From NCBI GenBank assembly GCA_020725765.1, contig DYEI01000541.1, positions 1 through 50,520 of the forward strand: DNA of 50,520 nt. Reading direction: 5' to 3'. Within the stretch, counting starts at the first letter, position 1; each line of letters starts with the position of its first letter. The notes beneath the pieces were generated by a model that was given only the letters and a program-made list of their open reading frames with translations, was not told the DNA's origin and did not search any database. The position numbers and the translations under genes are program-made. Source of the stretch: Anaerolinea sp. (GTDB taxonomy: Bacteria > Chloroflexota > Anaerolineae > SpSt-313). Of this stretch, positions 8,464 through 18,304 are shown piece after piece.

Positions 8464-10221
8464 ATGTTCAGACACATCCGATGGCGCATCGCTATCCCTC
8501 ACGTTCTCTTGATCGTCCTCGTGATGTCTGCCCTCGCCGGCTCCCTCTCGTCTCTATCTCGCCAGGCCCTGCAGAGCGACCTGCGCAGGCAGTTGGCTTC
8601 GGAGGCACGCCTCCTTGCCGACTGGTCCGCTCCTCTCGTAGCCTCGCACGCTGACGGCGACGCCCTGGACCGGCTGGCGCGCCGTGCGGCAGACCTCACC
8701 GGGAGGCGCGTAACGTTCATCGCCCCGGATGGCACCGTGATAGGCGAGTCCCACGCCGACCGCACGCAGATGGACAACCACGCCGACCGCCCCGAGGTCA
8801 GCCAGGCCCTGCGGGGCACAGAGGGCAGCGACATTCGCCTCAGCCATACCCAGGGCAGGCCCATGATGTACGTAGCCGTCCCCATCCGCATGGATTCCGG
8901 GCTGATCGGCATAGCGCGGGTGTCGCTGTCGCTGGCGCAGGTCGACGCCCGGGTCGCCAGCCTGCAGCAAGCCATCTTCACGGCAGCTGGAGTGGCAACT
9001 CTGCTGGCTACCCTGATCTCCCTCTTCATTGCAGAGAGGATCGCCCGCCCTGTGCGCGAACTCACGGCAGTGGCAGACCGCCTGAGCAAAGGTGACCTCA
9101 ACGCCCGTCTGACACCCAGCACCCGCGACGAGGTCGGGCGGTTGACGCTCTCCTTCAATCGCATGGCCAGGCGCCTGCAGGAGCAGGTGGCCTCGCTGAG
9201 CCGGGAGCGGTCGCGGCTGGCCGGCATACTCGAGCATATGGCAGATGCGGTGATCATCACCGACCGTGACGGTCAGGTACAGCTCCTCAACCCGGCGGCC
9301 ACCCGACTCCTTGCTCTCCAGCCGCCCCAGGCCCTCGGGCACAGCTTTCGGCAACTCGTGCGCCATCCTCGCCTCCTCGAGCTATGGCGACGAGCTGCCT
9401 CATGCCGCGAGGAGCAGACAGCCACTATCGACACCGGCGCCCATGGCACCTATCTGCACGCGATTGTCACACCCCTTGAGCAGACCGACGAGCAGGGCTA
9501 CCTCGTCATGCTGCACGACCTGACTCGGCTCCGCCAGCTCGAGGCAGTGCGGCGCGACCTCGTGAGCAACATCTCCCACGAGTTGCGCACTCCTCTGGCC
9601 TCGCTCAAGGCCCTGACCGATACCCTTCGGGATGGCGCCCTCGAGGACCCGGAAGCCGCGCGGCGATTCCTCGACCGAATGGAGGTCGAAGTCGACGCCC
9701 TGATCCAGCTCGTCCAGGAGCTGCTCGAGCTCGCGCGCATCGAGTCGGGCAAGGCGCCCCTCAATCTTCGCGCCACCCCGGTTGAGTCCGCGATCATCCC
9801 ACCCGTCGAGAGGCTGCGGGCCCAGGCAGAGCGCGCCGGCCTGACCCTCACAGCAGAGCTCCCAGACGGCCTCCCTGAGGTGCTCGTGGATACCGAGCGG
9901 ATCCATCAGGTGATGACCAACCTCGTGCACAATGCCATCAAGTTCACCCCGCACGGTGGCCGCGTTACCGTCTCCGCTGAGGCACGCGGGGACCGTGTCG
10001 TGATTGCCGTCGCCGACACAGGCGTGGGGATTGCGCCCGAGGACCAGCCCCGCATCTTTGAGCGCTTTTACAAGGCGGATCGTGCGCGCAGCAGCGGGGG
10101 CACCGGGCTGGGCCTGGCAATCGCCAGGCACATCGTGCAGGCCCACAATGGCCACATCTGGGTCGAGAGCCAGCAGGGCAAAGGCAGCACCTTCTACGTC
10201 TCTATCCCCGCAGCCCCCTGA
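8464..10221 (+). CDS. phoR: PhoR-like sensor histidine kinase (HAMP, PAS, HisKA, HATPase)
   Basis: LVSNISHELRTPLASLKALTDTLRDGALED, N box, GGTGLGLAIARHIVQAHNGHIWVES. Confidence 0.9.
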   Translation: MFRHIRWRIAIPHVLLIVLVMSALAGSLSSLSRQALQSDLRRQLASEARLLADWSAPLVASHADGDALDRLARRAADLTGRRVTFIAPDGTVIGESHADRTQMDNHADRPEVSQALRGTEGSDIRLSHTQGRPMMYVAVPIRMDSGLIGIARVSLSLAQVDARVASLQQAIFTAAGVATLLATLISLFIAERIARPVRELTAVADRLSKGDLNARLTPSTRDEVGRLTLSFNRMARRLQEQVASLSRERSRLAGILEHMADAVIITDRDGQVQLLNPAATRLLALQPPQALGHSFRQLVRHPRLLELWRRAASCREEQTATIDTGAHGTYLHAIVTPLEQTDEQGYLVMLHDLTRLRQLEAVRRDLVSNISHELRTPLASLKALTDTLRDGALEDPEAARRFLDRMEVEVDALIQLVQELLELARIESGKAPLNLRATPVESAIIPPVERLRAQAERAGLTLTAELPDGLPEVLVDTERIHQVMTNLVHNAIKFTPHGGRVTVSAEARGDRVVIAVADTGVGIAPEDQPRIFERFYKADRARSSGGTGLGLAIARHIVQAHNGHIWVESQQGKGSTFYVSIPAAP

Positions 10222-10228
10222 ACGATTC

Positions 10229-10290
10229 CTTACCCTCTCCGTACACAACCCTTACGGACCATTGATCTCTCCCTGACACGCGCCTAACCT
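10229..10290 (+). promoter_or_regulatory. Putative Pho box array (11-bp-periodic direct repeats)
   Basis: Heptamers every 11 bp: CTTACCC(10229) CGTACAC(10240) CTTACGG(10251) TTGATCT(10262) CTGACAC(10273) CTAACCT(10284); five of six fit CNNAC. Confidence 0.6.
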
Positions 10291-10295
10291 GGGTG

Positions 10296-10304
10296 TGCTA
10301 TCCT
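10296..10304 (+). promoter_or_regulatory. Extended -10 promoter element for pstS
   Basis: TGCTATCCT (TGN-TATNNT) about 44 bp before the pstS ATG, just after the repeat array. Confidence 0.5.
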
Positions 10305-10347
10305 CTTGCCAGAAAGAGAAGCTAGCACACCTCAGGAGGAAACAAGC

Positions 10348-11241
10348 ATGCGTCGTGTGTCGGTCATTCTGCTGCTGGCGGTTGTGCTCATTGCTGGCTG
10401 TGCGCGGGCAACACCCACTCCTCTGGCCCGTGAGCAAGCGACCGCGGCATCGCCAGTCACCGAGCCTGAGCCGAACCCATCCCCCACTGCCGAGCCCGCC
10501 CTGGCAGGTCGAATCACAGTCGCGGGCTCGACGACCGTGCAGCCACTGGCCGAAAAGCTGGCCACCGCCTTCCGGGCTGCCAACCCCAATGTAGAGATCG
10601 TCATCCAGGGAGGCGGATCGAGCGTCGGCGTCAAGTCCGCCGCGCAAGGAATAGTGGATATCGGGGCGACATCCCGCGAGGTCAAGGACTCCGAGAGGAC
10701 CGAGTTCCCCGACCTGGTGGTCCACCGGATCGCGGTCGACGGCGTGGCTATCGTGGTGCATCCAGACGTCCCTGTCGATAGCATCACCACGGAGCAGGTA
10801 CGGGCCGTCTTTGCCGGCGACATCGCCAGCTGGAAAGAGCTCGGCGGGCCAGACCGACCCATCACGGTCGTAGCCCGGGAGGAGGGTTCTGGAACCCGCG
10901 ACTTTTTCCAGGAGCACTTTATGAAGGACAGGGACATACTCGCCAGGGCGATCCTGCAGCCATCCAACGGCGCGCTGCGAACGGCGGTCAGCACCACGCC
11001 CAACGCCATCGGCTTCCTCTCCTTCGGCTACCTCGACGACAGCGTGAAGGCTCTCGCCGTAGATGGCATCCAGCCGACCGAGGCAAACGTCTACGGGGGC
11101 ACTTATACGGCGTGGCGCTATCTCAACATGCTGACCAGAGGCGAGCCGGCCGGGCTGGCCAGGGCCTGGCTCGAGTTCATCCTCAGCGACGCCGGGCAGC
11201 AGATCGTGACCGCCCAGGGCTATCTGGCGGTCAAGCGCTAG
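10348..11241 (+). CDS. pstS: Phosphate ABC transporter substrate-binding lipoprotein PstS
   Basis: Lipobox LIAGC; ITVAGSTTVQPLAEKLATAF...GGGSSVGVKSAAQG; AGGAGGA before ATG 10348. Confidence 0.92.
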   Translation: MRRVSVILLLAVVLIAGCARATPTPLAREQATAASPVTEPEPNPSPTAEPALAGRITVAGSTTVQPLAEKLATAFRAANPNVEIVIQGGGSSVGVKSAAQGIVDIGATSREVKDSERTEFPDLVVHRIAVDGVAIVVHPDVPVDSITTEQVRAVFAGDIASWKELGGPDRPITVVAREEGSGTRDFFQEHFMKDRDILARAILQPSNGALRTAVSTTPNAIGFLSFGYLDDSVKALAVDGIQPTEANVYGGTYTAWRYLNMLTRGEPAGLARAWLEFILSDAGQQIVTAQGYLAVKR

Positions 11242-11393
11242 CGACCACAAGGGCGCCAGAGATGTTGGCCGCCCGGCATATCCTCCTCCCCGCCGCCGAC
11301 CCAGATCGCGAAAGCGGCAGGAGTCACGCCGCGGGCGCTCGAACTGAGCCCGCGGCGTCTGAACGACCGACGAACTGAAGGGGGTGTCCAACA

Positions 11394-12281
11394 GTGCAGA
11401 GACGCTGTCTCATCGACCGGCTCATGCAGGGCGTGCTCCTTGGCAGCGCCCTGCTGTCGGTTTGCATCGTCCTCATGATCGGGCTGTTCACTTTCCTGCA
11501 GAGCCGGCTGGCCTGGCAGTCCATCGGACCGGTAGCGATGCTGACGGGCACTGCATGGCGTCCGGGGTCGGGCAGGTTCGGTCTCCTTCCCATGATAGCC
11601 GGCTCCGTGCTGGCGACCCTGGGCTCCGTGGCCATCGGCGTGCCGCTGGCAATTGGGTGCGCCCTCTTTGTCGCCGAGGTTGCGCCCGCTCCAATCCGCG
11701 CCCTTGTGCGACCCGCCGTGCAGCTCCTCGGCGGGATTCCTTCGGTCGTCTATGGGCTGTTCGGGATGGTCGTCATCGTGCCCCTCATCCGTCGCATCCC
11801 GGCGCCCGGCAACTCGGGATACGGTCTGCTCGCTGCATCCATCGTGCTGGCCGTGATGATCCTGCCCACCATCACCAGCATTGCTGAGGATGCCATACGC
11901 GCTGTGCCCCGCGAGTACAAAGAGGGCTCCCTGGCCCTCGGGGCGACCGAGTGGCAGACGATCGCGGGAGTGACTCTGCCCGCGGCTCGCTCCGGCATCG
12001 TCGCTGCGACGATACTGGGCATCGGGCGCGCCCTCGGCGAGACGATGGCCATGACTATGGTGATCGGTAACTCGGTCGTCGTGCCCGCACCTCTCACACA
12101 GAATCCCCTGAGCATCTATCTCAGCCCGGCGCGCACGCTCACGGGCAACATTGCAGTTGAGATCAGCTATGCTACCGGCCTGCACGAAAGCGCCCTGTTT
12201 GCAACAGGGGTAACGCTCTTTGTGATGATCATGGTCGTCAACAGCTCGGCCCACTTCCTGTTGAGGAGCAGGTCACGATGA
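11394..12281 (+). CDS. pstC: Phosphate ABC transporter permease PstC
   Basis: [31 protein letters not shown]; position after pstS. Confidence 0.9.
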   Translation: MQRRCLIDRLMQGVLLGSALLSVCIVLMIGLFTFLQSRLAWQSIGPVAMLTGTAWRPGSGRFGLLPMIAGSVLATLGSVAIGVPLAIGCALFVAEVAPAPIRALVRPAVQLLGGIPSVVYGLFGMVVIVPLIRRIPAPGNSGYGLLAASIVLAVMILPTITSIAEDAIRAVPREYKEGSLALGATEWQTIAGVTLPAARSGIVAATILGIGRALGETMAMTMVIGNSVVVPAPLTQNPLSIYLSPARTLTGNIAVEISYATGLHESALFATGVTLFVMIMVVNSSAHFLLRSRSR

Positions 12282-13180
12282 GGCAACCAGCCCTACCACG
12301 GACGCCATCAACACGGCTCCGGCCCAGGCGTGTGCTGCGCCAGAGGTTGGCGTTCCTGTTCCTGTGGATGGCTGCCGCAGCTGCCGTGAGCGCGCTCATC
12401 GCAGTGGTTGCCTTTGTCGGCGTCCGCGCCGTGCGCGTCCTCAATATCGACCTTCTGCTCACGTCGCCTGCTGGAGGGCTCTCGGGTGAGGGAGGCATCT
12501 CGACCACGATCGTAACGACCCTCTATCTTGTAGCTCTCACCACAGGCCTTGCCACACCTCTCGGCGTCGGCGCAGCCATCTACCTCACAGAGTACGCCGG
12601 GCAGGCGGATGGCCGGCGCAAGCCCGCTTTGCTCCTGCTGAGCGTCGCCCGGTTCGGCGTCGAGACGCTCGCCGGCGTCCCCTCCATCGTCTTTGGGCTC
12701 TTTGGCTATGCCCTCTTTGTCAGCGCTCTGCATTTTGGCTTCTCGCTGCTCTCCGCCTCTCTGGCCGGAGCCTGCCTGATACTGCCAGTCATCATCCGCG
12801 CCACCGAGGAAGCCCTCCGCGCCGTGCCACAGGCCTACCGCGAGGGAAGCCTCGCCCTCGGAGCCACCCAATGGCAGACGGTGTCCGGCGTGGTGCTGCC
12901 CTCCGCCTTGCCCGGGATCGTCACCAGTGTGATCCTCAGCATAGGACGTGTGGTAGGCGAGACAGCCGTGTTCTATGTCACGCTGGGCGGCAGCAGCGAC
13001 CTTCCCAGATCCCTCCTCTCGCCCGGACGTACCCTGGCCTTGCACCTGTACTCGCTGGCGATGGACACAAGAGCCTTCGACAAGGCCATGGGCACGGGAG
13101 CTGTGCTCGTCCTCATCATCATCCTGCTCAACGCAGCCATCAGCCTCCTCTCACGCCATATGCTTCGAATCCGAGGATAG
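12278..13180 (+). CDS. pstA: Phosphate ABC transporter permease PstA
   Basis: [48 protein letters not shown] overlap with pstC. Confidence 0.9.
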   Translation: MRQPALPRTPSTRLRPRRVLRQRLAFLFLWMAAAAAVSALIAVVAFVGVRAVRVLNIDLLLTSPAGGLSGEGGISTTIVTTLYLVALTTGLATPLGVGAAIYLTEYAGQADGRRKPALLLLSVARFGVETLAGVPSIVFGLFGYALFVSALHFGFSLLSASLAGACLILPVIIRATEEALRAVPQAYREGSLALGATQWQTVSGVVLPSALPGIVTSVILSIGRVVGETAVFYVTLGGSSDLPRSLLSPGRTLALHLYSLAMDTRAFDKAMGTGAVLVLIIILLNAAISLLSRHMLRIRG

Positions 13181-13182
13181 GC

Positions 13183-13950
13183 ATGCCAGACGTCAAGTTG
13201 GAGACACGTGCTCTTGAGCTATACTATGGCCCAGTCCGCGCCCTCTCCGGCATTGATCTCCCGATACCAGAAAAAAGGATAACCGCCATCATCGGCCCGT
13301 CAGGATGTGGCAAGAGCACGCTGCTCAGGAGCTTCAACCGGATGAACGATCTGATTCCCGGCGTGCGCGTCCGCGGACAAGTGCTCCTCGACGGCCAGGA
13401 TGTGTCCGCGATGGACGTGGTGGTGCTCCGGCGGCGGGTCGGGATGGTCTTTCAGAAGCCCAACCCTTTCCCAAAGTCTATCTTTGACAATGTCGCCTAC
13501 GGACCACGGGTGCACGGCATACGCGACCGGGCACGCCTGGCCGAGATCGTCGAACAGAGCCTGAAAGCCGCCGCCCTTTGGGACGAAGTCAAGGATGATC
13601 TGGACAGGCCCGCACTCGCCCTGTCTGGCGGGCAGCAGCAGCGCCTGTGCATCGCGCGGGCGCTCGCAGTGGGGCCAGAGGTGATCCTGATGGACGAGCC
13701 GTGCTCCTCGTTGGATCCCATCGCCACGCTGCGCATCGAGGAGCTGATGCGGACCCTTCGACAGGACTATACCATCGTCATCGTGACGCACAGTATGCAG
13801 CAGGCCGCCCGCGTCTCGGACTATACGGCGTTTCTCATGGCGGATGGCGATCGCTCCGGGAGGCTGGTAGAGCACAGCACGACGCGGGAGCTGTTCACCA
13901 ACCCCCGCGACAAACGCACAGAGGGCTATATCACGGGGAGGTTCGGATGA
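13183..13950 (+). CDS. pstB: Phosphate ABC transporter ATP-binding protein PstB
   Basis: [51 protein letters not shown]. Confidence 0.93.
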   Translation: MPDVKLETRALELYYGPVRALSGIDLPIPEKRITAIIGPSGCGKSTLLRSFNRMNDLIPGVRVRGQVLLDGQDVSAMDVVVLRRRVGMVFQKPNPFPKSIFDNVAYGPRVHGIRDRARLAEIVEQSLKAAALWDEVKDDLDRPALALSGGQQQRLCIARALAVGPEVILMDEPCSSLDPIATLRIEELMRTLRQDYTIVIVTHSMQQAARVSDYTAFLMADGDRSGRLVEHSTTRELFTNPRDKRTEGYITGRFG

Positions 13951-14411
13951 CCGCCAAGAGGCGCGTCCTTTTCCTGTGCACCGGCAACTCGGCCCGCAGC
14001 CAGATGGCCGAGGGGCTCGTCAACCATTTCCTGGGCGACCGTTGGGAGGCGTCCTCCGCCGGGACGGCGCCGGCCGGCTATGTGCATCCACTCGCCGTCG
14101 AGGCCATGCGCGAGCTGGGGATAGACATCTCCCAACACCGCTCCAAGCGAGTCGACGAGTTCCGCGAGGCGAGCTTTGACCTCGTCATCACACTCTGCAG
14201 CGGCGCCGCCGAGGACTGCCCTTTGTGGCTGGGGGGAGGTGAGCGCCTCCACATGGGCTTTGCCGACCCGGCCGCGCTGACCAGAGCAGACAGCGACGAC
14301 CTCGCCGCATTCCGCTGCGTGCGGGATGCCATCCGAGAGAGGGTGCTCGCAGCCCTCGAGAGCCGCGATCAGCCAGGAGGCAGGCAGGAACAGCCAGAGG
14401 CGCAGGCCTGA
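13947..14411 (+). CDS. arsC: Arsenate reductase (thioredoxin-type) / low-MW phosphatase fold
   Basis: [31 protein letters not shown] (Cys pair i,i+7), GFADPA; ATGA overlap with pstB. Confidence 0.82.
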   Translation: MTAKRRVLFLCTGNSARSQMAEGLVNHFLGDRWEASSAGTAPAGYVHPLAVEAMRELGIDISQHRSKRVDEFREASFDLVITLCSGAAEDCPLWLGGGERLHMGFADPAALTRADSDDLAAFRCVRDAIRERVLAALESRDQPGGRQEQPEAQA

Positions 14412-14507
14412 GGATCAGGCCCACGGCAGCACGCTGCGTGATGAGCCCCGGCCGGCATCGTCCGTCGCTCTTCGACCCCGCCACCGCAGGGCGCGTTCGG
14501 AGAGGTC

Positions 14508-14636
14508 CTAGGAGCGTACTGAAAAACCCCATTAATGAGCGACTCAACTGTCAACGGATAGTGGTCTCCCGGAAGGCGGACCACTACCAGTTGTGGAACA
14601 GATTTCAACAATGACACTTTTTCAGCGTGCTCCTAG
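14508..14636. repeat. MITE-like element with terminal inverted repeats
   Basis: CTAGGAGCGTACTGAAAAA (14508-14526) vs TTTTTCAGCGTGCTCCTAG (14618-14636), 16/19 paired; internal TAGTGGTC/GACCACTA hairpin. Confidence 0.55.
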
Positions 14637-16378
14637 AGCGATGCGACCATAGGCCCTGCCGGCAACCCGGGCTCCGCCGGGCCGACCTCCATCATCGTTT
14701 CATACAGCGGGTAGAACGGGCCCGGGGGCTCCATCCCTGTTACCGCCTCCCCCCTCCAGCGCGCCACACACTGTATGCGCCTCCCACCGGCGCCCACCTC
14801 GTACCAGGTGGTTCGCTCCAGGAGCGGGTAGTACAGATCGGCCATCTCCCCCGCATCCAGCGAAAACCGCACGTAACCATGGGCGGCCTTCAGGGCCTGT
14901 GCCCGCCTCGCCGACACGGCCACGGCTTCGGACGTGCCCTCCGGCAGCCTCACGGCCACCAGAAGGCCCTCCCGCGCAGAGAGGCGCAGCCGACCCACTG
15001 CCGGCTCATAGCTGACCACGCGGATGAGAGGGTTCTCCACACTGAAGCGCAGATGTACGCTCACTTCTGGCCGCCCCCTGCCAGATGCAGGCGCTACCCC
15101 CAGCGCGTAGCGCCACAGGTCATAGAGCGCGCGCGTGCCGGCCGCATTGCAGCACTGCATCAGGCCCGTCGCATCGAGATGAAAGGCGTCATTCAGCGTA
15201 GGCCGCGAGGCAAAGCCACCGACCTGCCTCTCGGCAATGCGCCCGCCTGTGGAGAAGCGTCCGCCCCATGGGGCCGGCTCCGGGTCCGGAGGAAGGCGAT
15301 CGATGGCCGCCTGCAGCCGATCAGGGGAGAGGAACTGACTCTGCAGGAGGTGATTCCGGCCAAAGCGCTCTGCGTCGGCATAGTACCGTCGGTCGACGTG
15401 CTGCCCGAGCAACAGGGCAATCTCGATCATGTCCGTCGTGGCGCAGATCTCCCCGTGGCGTTCCCCGAGGCCCTCGGGGAACCATCCAAAGTCGGTGCCC
15501 CAGGTCTTGGCATGCTCGTAGGTCTGTCGGGCCCAGGCGACGTACTCCCGCCGCCCGAGGGCCAGGCCCAGCTTCAGTGCGCCGGCCGCAAAGCAGGTGT
15601 GCGTGTGAAAATGCGCCGCCTCCGGCTGACCGGGAGCCACGGGGCGAAAGCTGCCATCAGGCAGATAGCTCGCCGTATGCCTGAGGGCAAAGCGGAAAAC
15701 CTCGTCCGCTAGCTCCAGGGCTGGCACATAGCCACAGACCTCATACAGCCGCACCGCCGGTTGCACGATGACCGCATTGTACTCCTCGAGCCCCGGGTAG
15801 AGGCCCGGATCTCGCGTGCCCCAGCCCCCTTCGCAGTAGTAGCCCTCGGGGAAGTAGAGTCCGTCCGGGTGCTCGACCGCAATGCGCAGCAGTCCATCAA
15901 CCAGGCGTCGGGCCAGCTCCAGGTACCGCTCGTCCCCCGTGCGCAGGAACCGCGTCGTCAGGCCCATCAGCGTGCCCCGCTGCGCCCAACTGACCTCCGC
16001 ATACCGCTCCCCGGGCCGGTACCCGGCGAGCAGAATCTCCCTGCCCCACGGCTCGGCCCACGGCTCGGCGGGCAGCCACGAGAGGCCATCCTCACCGATC
16101 AGTCCCAGCATCCACCTCTCGAGCTGCGCATCCCCCTGCCCCGGGAGCGCCGCGGGCGACCCCTGTCGCACCATCGCCCGCGCCAGGGTCAGCGCGTCCA
16201 CGTGACGTCCAGAGCCATCACCACAATCCCACAGGCCATGATCGGCGCGCGGCGGCCGTGCCCGCCAGCTGGCCAGGAAGTACATCAGACCCTCGCGCTC
16301 CGGATCGAGCAGCCCCGTCAGCGCGTTGACCGCCAACCCGGCACGCGCCTGCAGATCGAAGGGATGGATGTCGGTCAT
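14633..16378 (-). CDS. Six-hairpin (alpha/alpha)6 glycosidase-like protein
   Basis: 581 aa; RHVDALTLARAMVRQG, Trp/Tyr-rich; similar layout to 25874-27580; in sugar ABC cluster. Confidence 0.55.
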   Translation of the reverse strand: MTDIHPFDLQARAGLAVNALTGLLDPEREGLMYFLASWRARPPRADHGLWDCGDGSGRHVDALTLARAMVRQGSPAALPGQGDAQLERWMLGLIGEDGLSWLPAEPWAEPWGREILLAGYRPGERYAEVSWAQRGTLMGLTTRFLRTGDERYLELARRLVDGLLRIAVEHPDGLYFPEGYYCEGGWGTRDPGLYPGLEEYNAVIVQPAVRLYEVCGYVPALELADEVFRFALRHTASYLPDGSFRPVAPGQPEAAHFHTHTCFAAGALKLGLALGRREYVAWARQTYEHAKTWGTDFGWFPEGLGERHGEICATTDMIEIALLLGQHVDRRYYADAERFGRNHLLQSQFLSPDRLQAAIDRLPPDPEPAPWGGRFSTGGRIAERQVGGFASRPTLNDAFHLDATGLMQCCNAAGTRALYDLWRYALGVAPASGRGRPEVSVHLRFSVENPLIRVVSYEPAVGRLRLSAREGLLVAVRLPEGTSEAVAVSARRAQALKAAHGYVRFSLDAGEMADLYYPLLERTTWYEVGAGGRRIQCVARWRGEAVTGMEPPGPFYPLYETMMEVGPAEPGLPAGPMVASL

Positions 16379-17388
16379 GAAGGCTCTCCAGGCATGAAGG
16401 TAGGGAGGTTCGCGCCGCCCAGGTCGTCAAAGACCACCAGGGCGCCATAGTTCACAGCGTAGGCGTAGAGGGTCTGGCCATCCGCGCTGACACTCACGCC
16501 CTCGATGTCGAGGTGATCCCCCGTTATCCCCGCCGCCCGATACTGAGCCGCGGCGCTCGCGGTAAAGACTACCTCGTCGCTCTCCGTGTCTATAGCCGAG
16601 ATCGAGCCATCCTGCACGTTCGTCACGTACACCAGGCGGCCGTCGGGGCTCATGGTCAGCCCCGCCGGCCGCCGCCCGACTGGGATCGTGCGGAGGATGC
16701 AGCCCGCCTCCGGATCAAACACCTGTACCGCTCCCGGCAGGCCGGCGAGGTCCCCGTGGCTGGCCGTGTACCCCTTGCGCTCATCGAGCGTCATTACCAG
16801 GTCATCAGGCTTGGAGAAGCCGCCAGGCACCAGAGTAATCAGCGCATAGTCGTTGGCGAGGTCGAGGCCAAAGACTGAATGCGTGTGCCAGTTAGCGTTT
16901 ATGTAGCGGCGCCCATCGGCCGTAAAGTGGCCCTTGCCCCCGACTGAAGAGTCCGGCGGAGTCCAGCGGTTGACCCGGAACACTTTCTCGATGCACACCC
17001 GTCTTGGGTCCTCCACCTTGTCGAGGACCACGATCTGGCCGTCGCCACAGAACAGGAACATGCGCCGCCCTTCGGGGAAAGCATTCAGGGCGTAAAAGTT
17101 GTGCTCGAATCCCTGCCCCGGAAGGATGCGCACAACCCGAAGCTCCTCAAGGTCGATCACGGCCAGGTCCCGGCCGGCCACATAGAGGAGACGCCCGTTG
17201 ATCGTCGTCGCCGTCACGTCGGGCGAGGGGGCTACGGTCAGCCGCTTGATGCACCGCCGTGTGCTCAGATCGAAGACGTTCACATAGTCCGCCGTTCGGT
17301 TGGGCACAAACTCGTAGCGGTCCGCCACGCCATAGCTGCGGTGCGGGCGGATCGGGTCAAAGTGCCTGCTTCTGCACACTCGCTCCAT
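16375..17388 (-). CDS. YVTN-type beta-propeller protein
   Basis: GRRPAGLTMSPDGRLVYVTNVQDGSISAIDTESDEVV repeats; 4-nt overlap with 14633-16378. Confidence 0.75.
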   Translation of the reverse strand: MERVCRSRHFDPIRPHRSYGVADRYEFVPNRTADYVNVFDLSTRRCIKRLTVAPSPDVTATTINGRLLYVAGRDLAVIDLEELRVVRILPGQGFEHNFYALNAFPEGRRMFLFCGDGQIVVLDKVEDPRRVCIEKVFRVNRWTPPDSSVGGKGHFTADGRRYINANWHTHSVFGLDLANDYALITLVPGGFSKPDDLVMTLDERKGYTASHGDLAGLPGAVQVFDPEAGCILRTIPVGRRPAGLTMSPDGRLVYVTNVQDGSISAIDTESDEVVFTASAAAQYRAAGITGDHLDIEGVSVSADGQTLYAYAVNYGALVVFDDLGGANLPTFMPGEPS

Positions 17389-17398
17389 GGAGGCCTCT

Positions 17399-18304
17399 CT
17401 AGCCCTTCAGTCCGGTGAAGACGATGCCCTGGATGAAGAGCCGCTGGGCGAAAAAGTACACCAGGATGCAGGGTATGGCGATGATAACGGACGTGGCCAT
17501 CAGCAGGTGGATCTGGATCGTCGAGCGTGGACTGCCCTGGAAAAAGGCGAGGCCGAGGGGCAACGTAAACAGCCGCTGGTCGCTCACGTAGACCAGCGGG
17601 CCGAAAAAGTCGTTCCAGGCGCCCATGAAGGTAAAGATGGCCACCGTTGCCAGGGCTGGCTTGGCGAGCGGCAGAATGATGCGAGCGTAGGTGCCCAGGA
17701 AACCGGCGCCGTCGATGCGCGCCGCGTCCTCCAGCTCCAGAGGTATGCCCAGCAGAAACTGGCGCAGCAGAAAAATGTGGAAGGGGCTCCCAAAGAACGC
17801 CGGTACGATCAGGGGATAGTAGCTGTTGTACCAGCCCAGCTTCTGGAAGAGCACAAACTGCGGCACCATGTACACCGCCCACGGCAGGATCATGGGGGAG
17901 ATCAGCACCAGAAAGATCGCTTCCCGGCCAGGAAAGCGCAGCCGGGCGAACCCATAGGCGGCGAGCGAGCAGGAGAGCAGCGCGCCCGCAATGACCAGAC
18001 TGGAGATGATCAGCGAGTTTCGCACGTACAACCCGAGCGGGACGACGCTCGCCACCTCGAGGTAGTTTTCCGGGTGTGGTGGGATCGGAATCCACAGCGG
18101 CGGCCACCGGAATACATCCGCCGGCGCCTTCAGCGACGTCGACACCTGCCAGTAGAACGGGAAAAAGACGACTACAGCCCCCAGCACGATCAGGGTGTAT
18201 ACGACCGTGTGAACCATCCGGGCACGGGTCCTACGACTCCGCAACCAGAGTCGCTCTTTGGCGAGCACGCCGCCCGACCGCAACAATCTGCCAGACACGG
18301 TCAC
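17399..18304 (-). CDS. Carbohydrate ABC transporter permease (MalG-like)
   Basis: LELEDAARIDGAGFLGTYARIILPLAKPALATVAIFTFMGAWNDFFGPLVY (EAA loop). Confidence 0.9.
   Translation of the reverse strand: MTVSGRLLRSGGVLAKERLWLRSRRTRARMVHTVVYTLIVLGAVVVFFPFYWQVSTSLKAPADVFRWPPLWIPIPPHPENYLEVASVVPLGLYVRNSLIISSLVIAGALLSCSLAAYGFARLRFPGREAIFLVLISPMILPWAVYMVPQFVLFQKLGWYNSYYPLIVPAFFGSPFHIFLLRQFLLGIPLELEDAARIDGAGFLGTYARIILPLAKPALATVAIFTFMGAWNDFFGPLVYVSDQRLFTLPLGLAFFQGSPRSTIQIHLLMATSVIIAIPCILVYFFAQRLFIQGIVFTGLKG

Noticed and set aside
11238-12254. 338-aa minus-strand ORF
   Set aside because: Antisense to pstC; shadow ORF.
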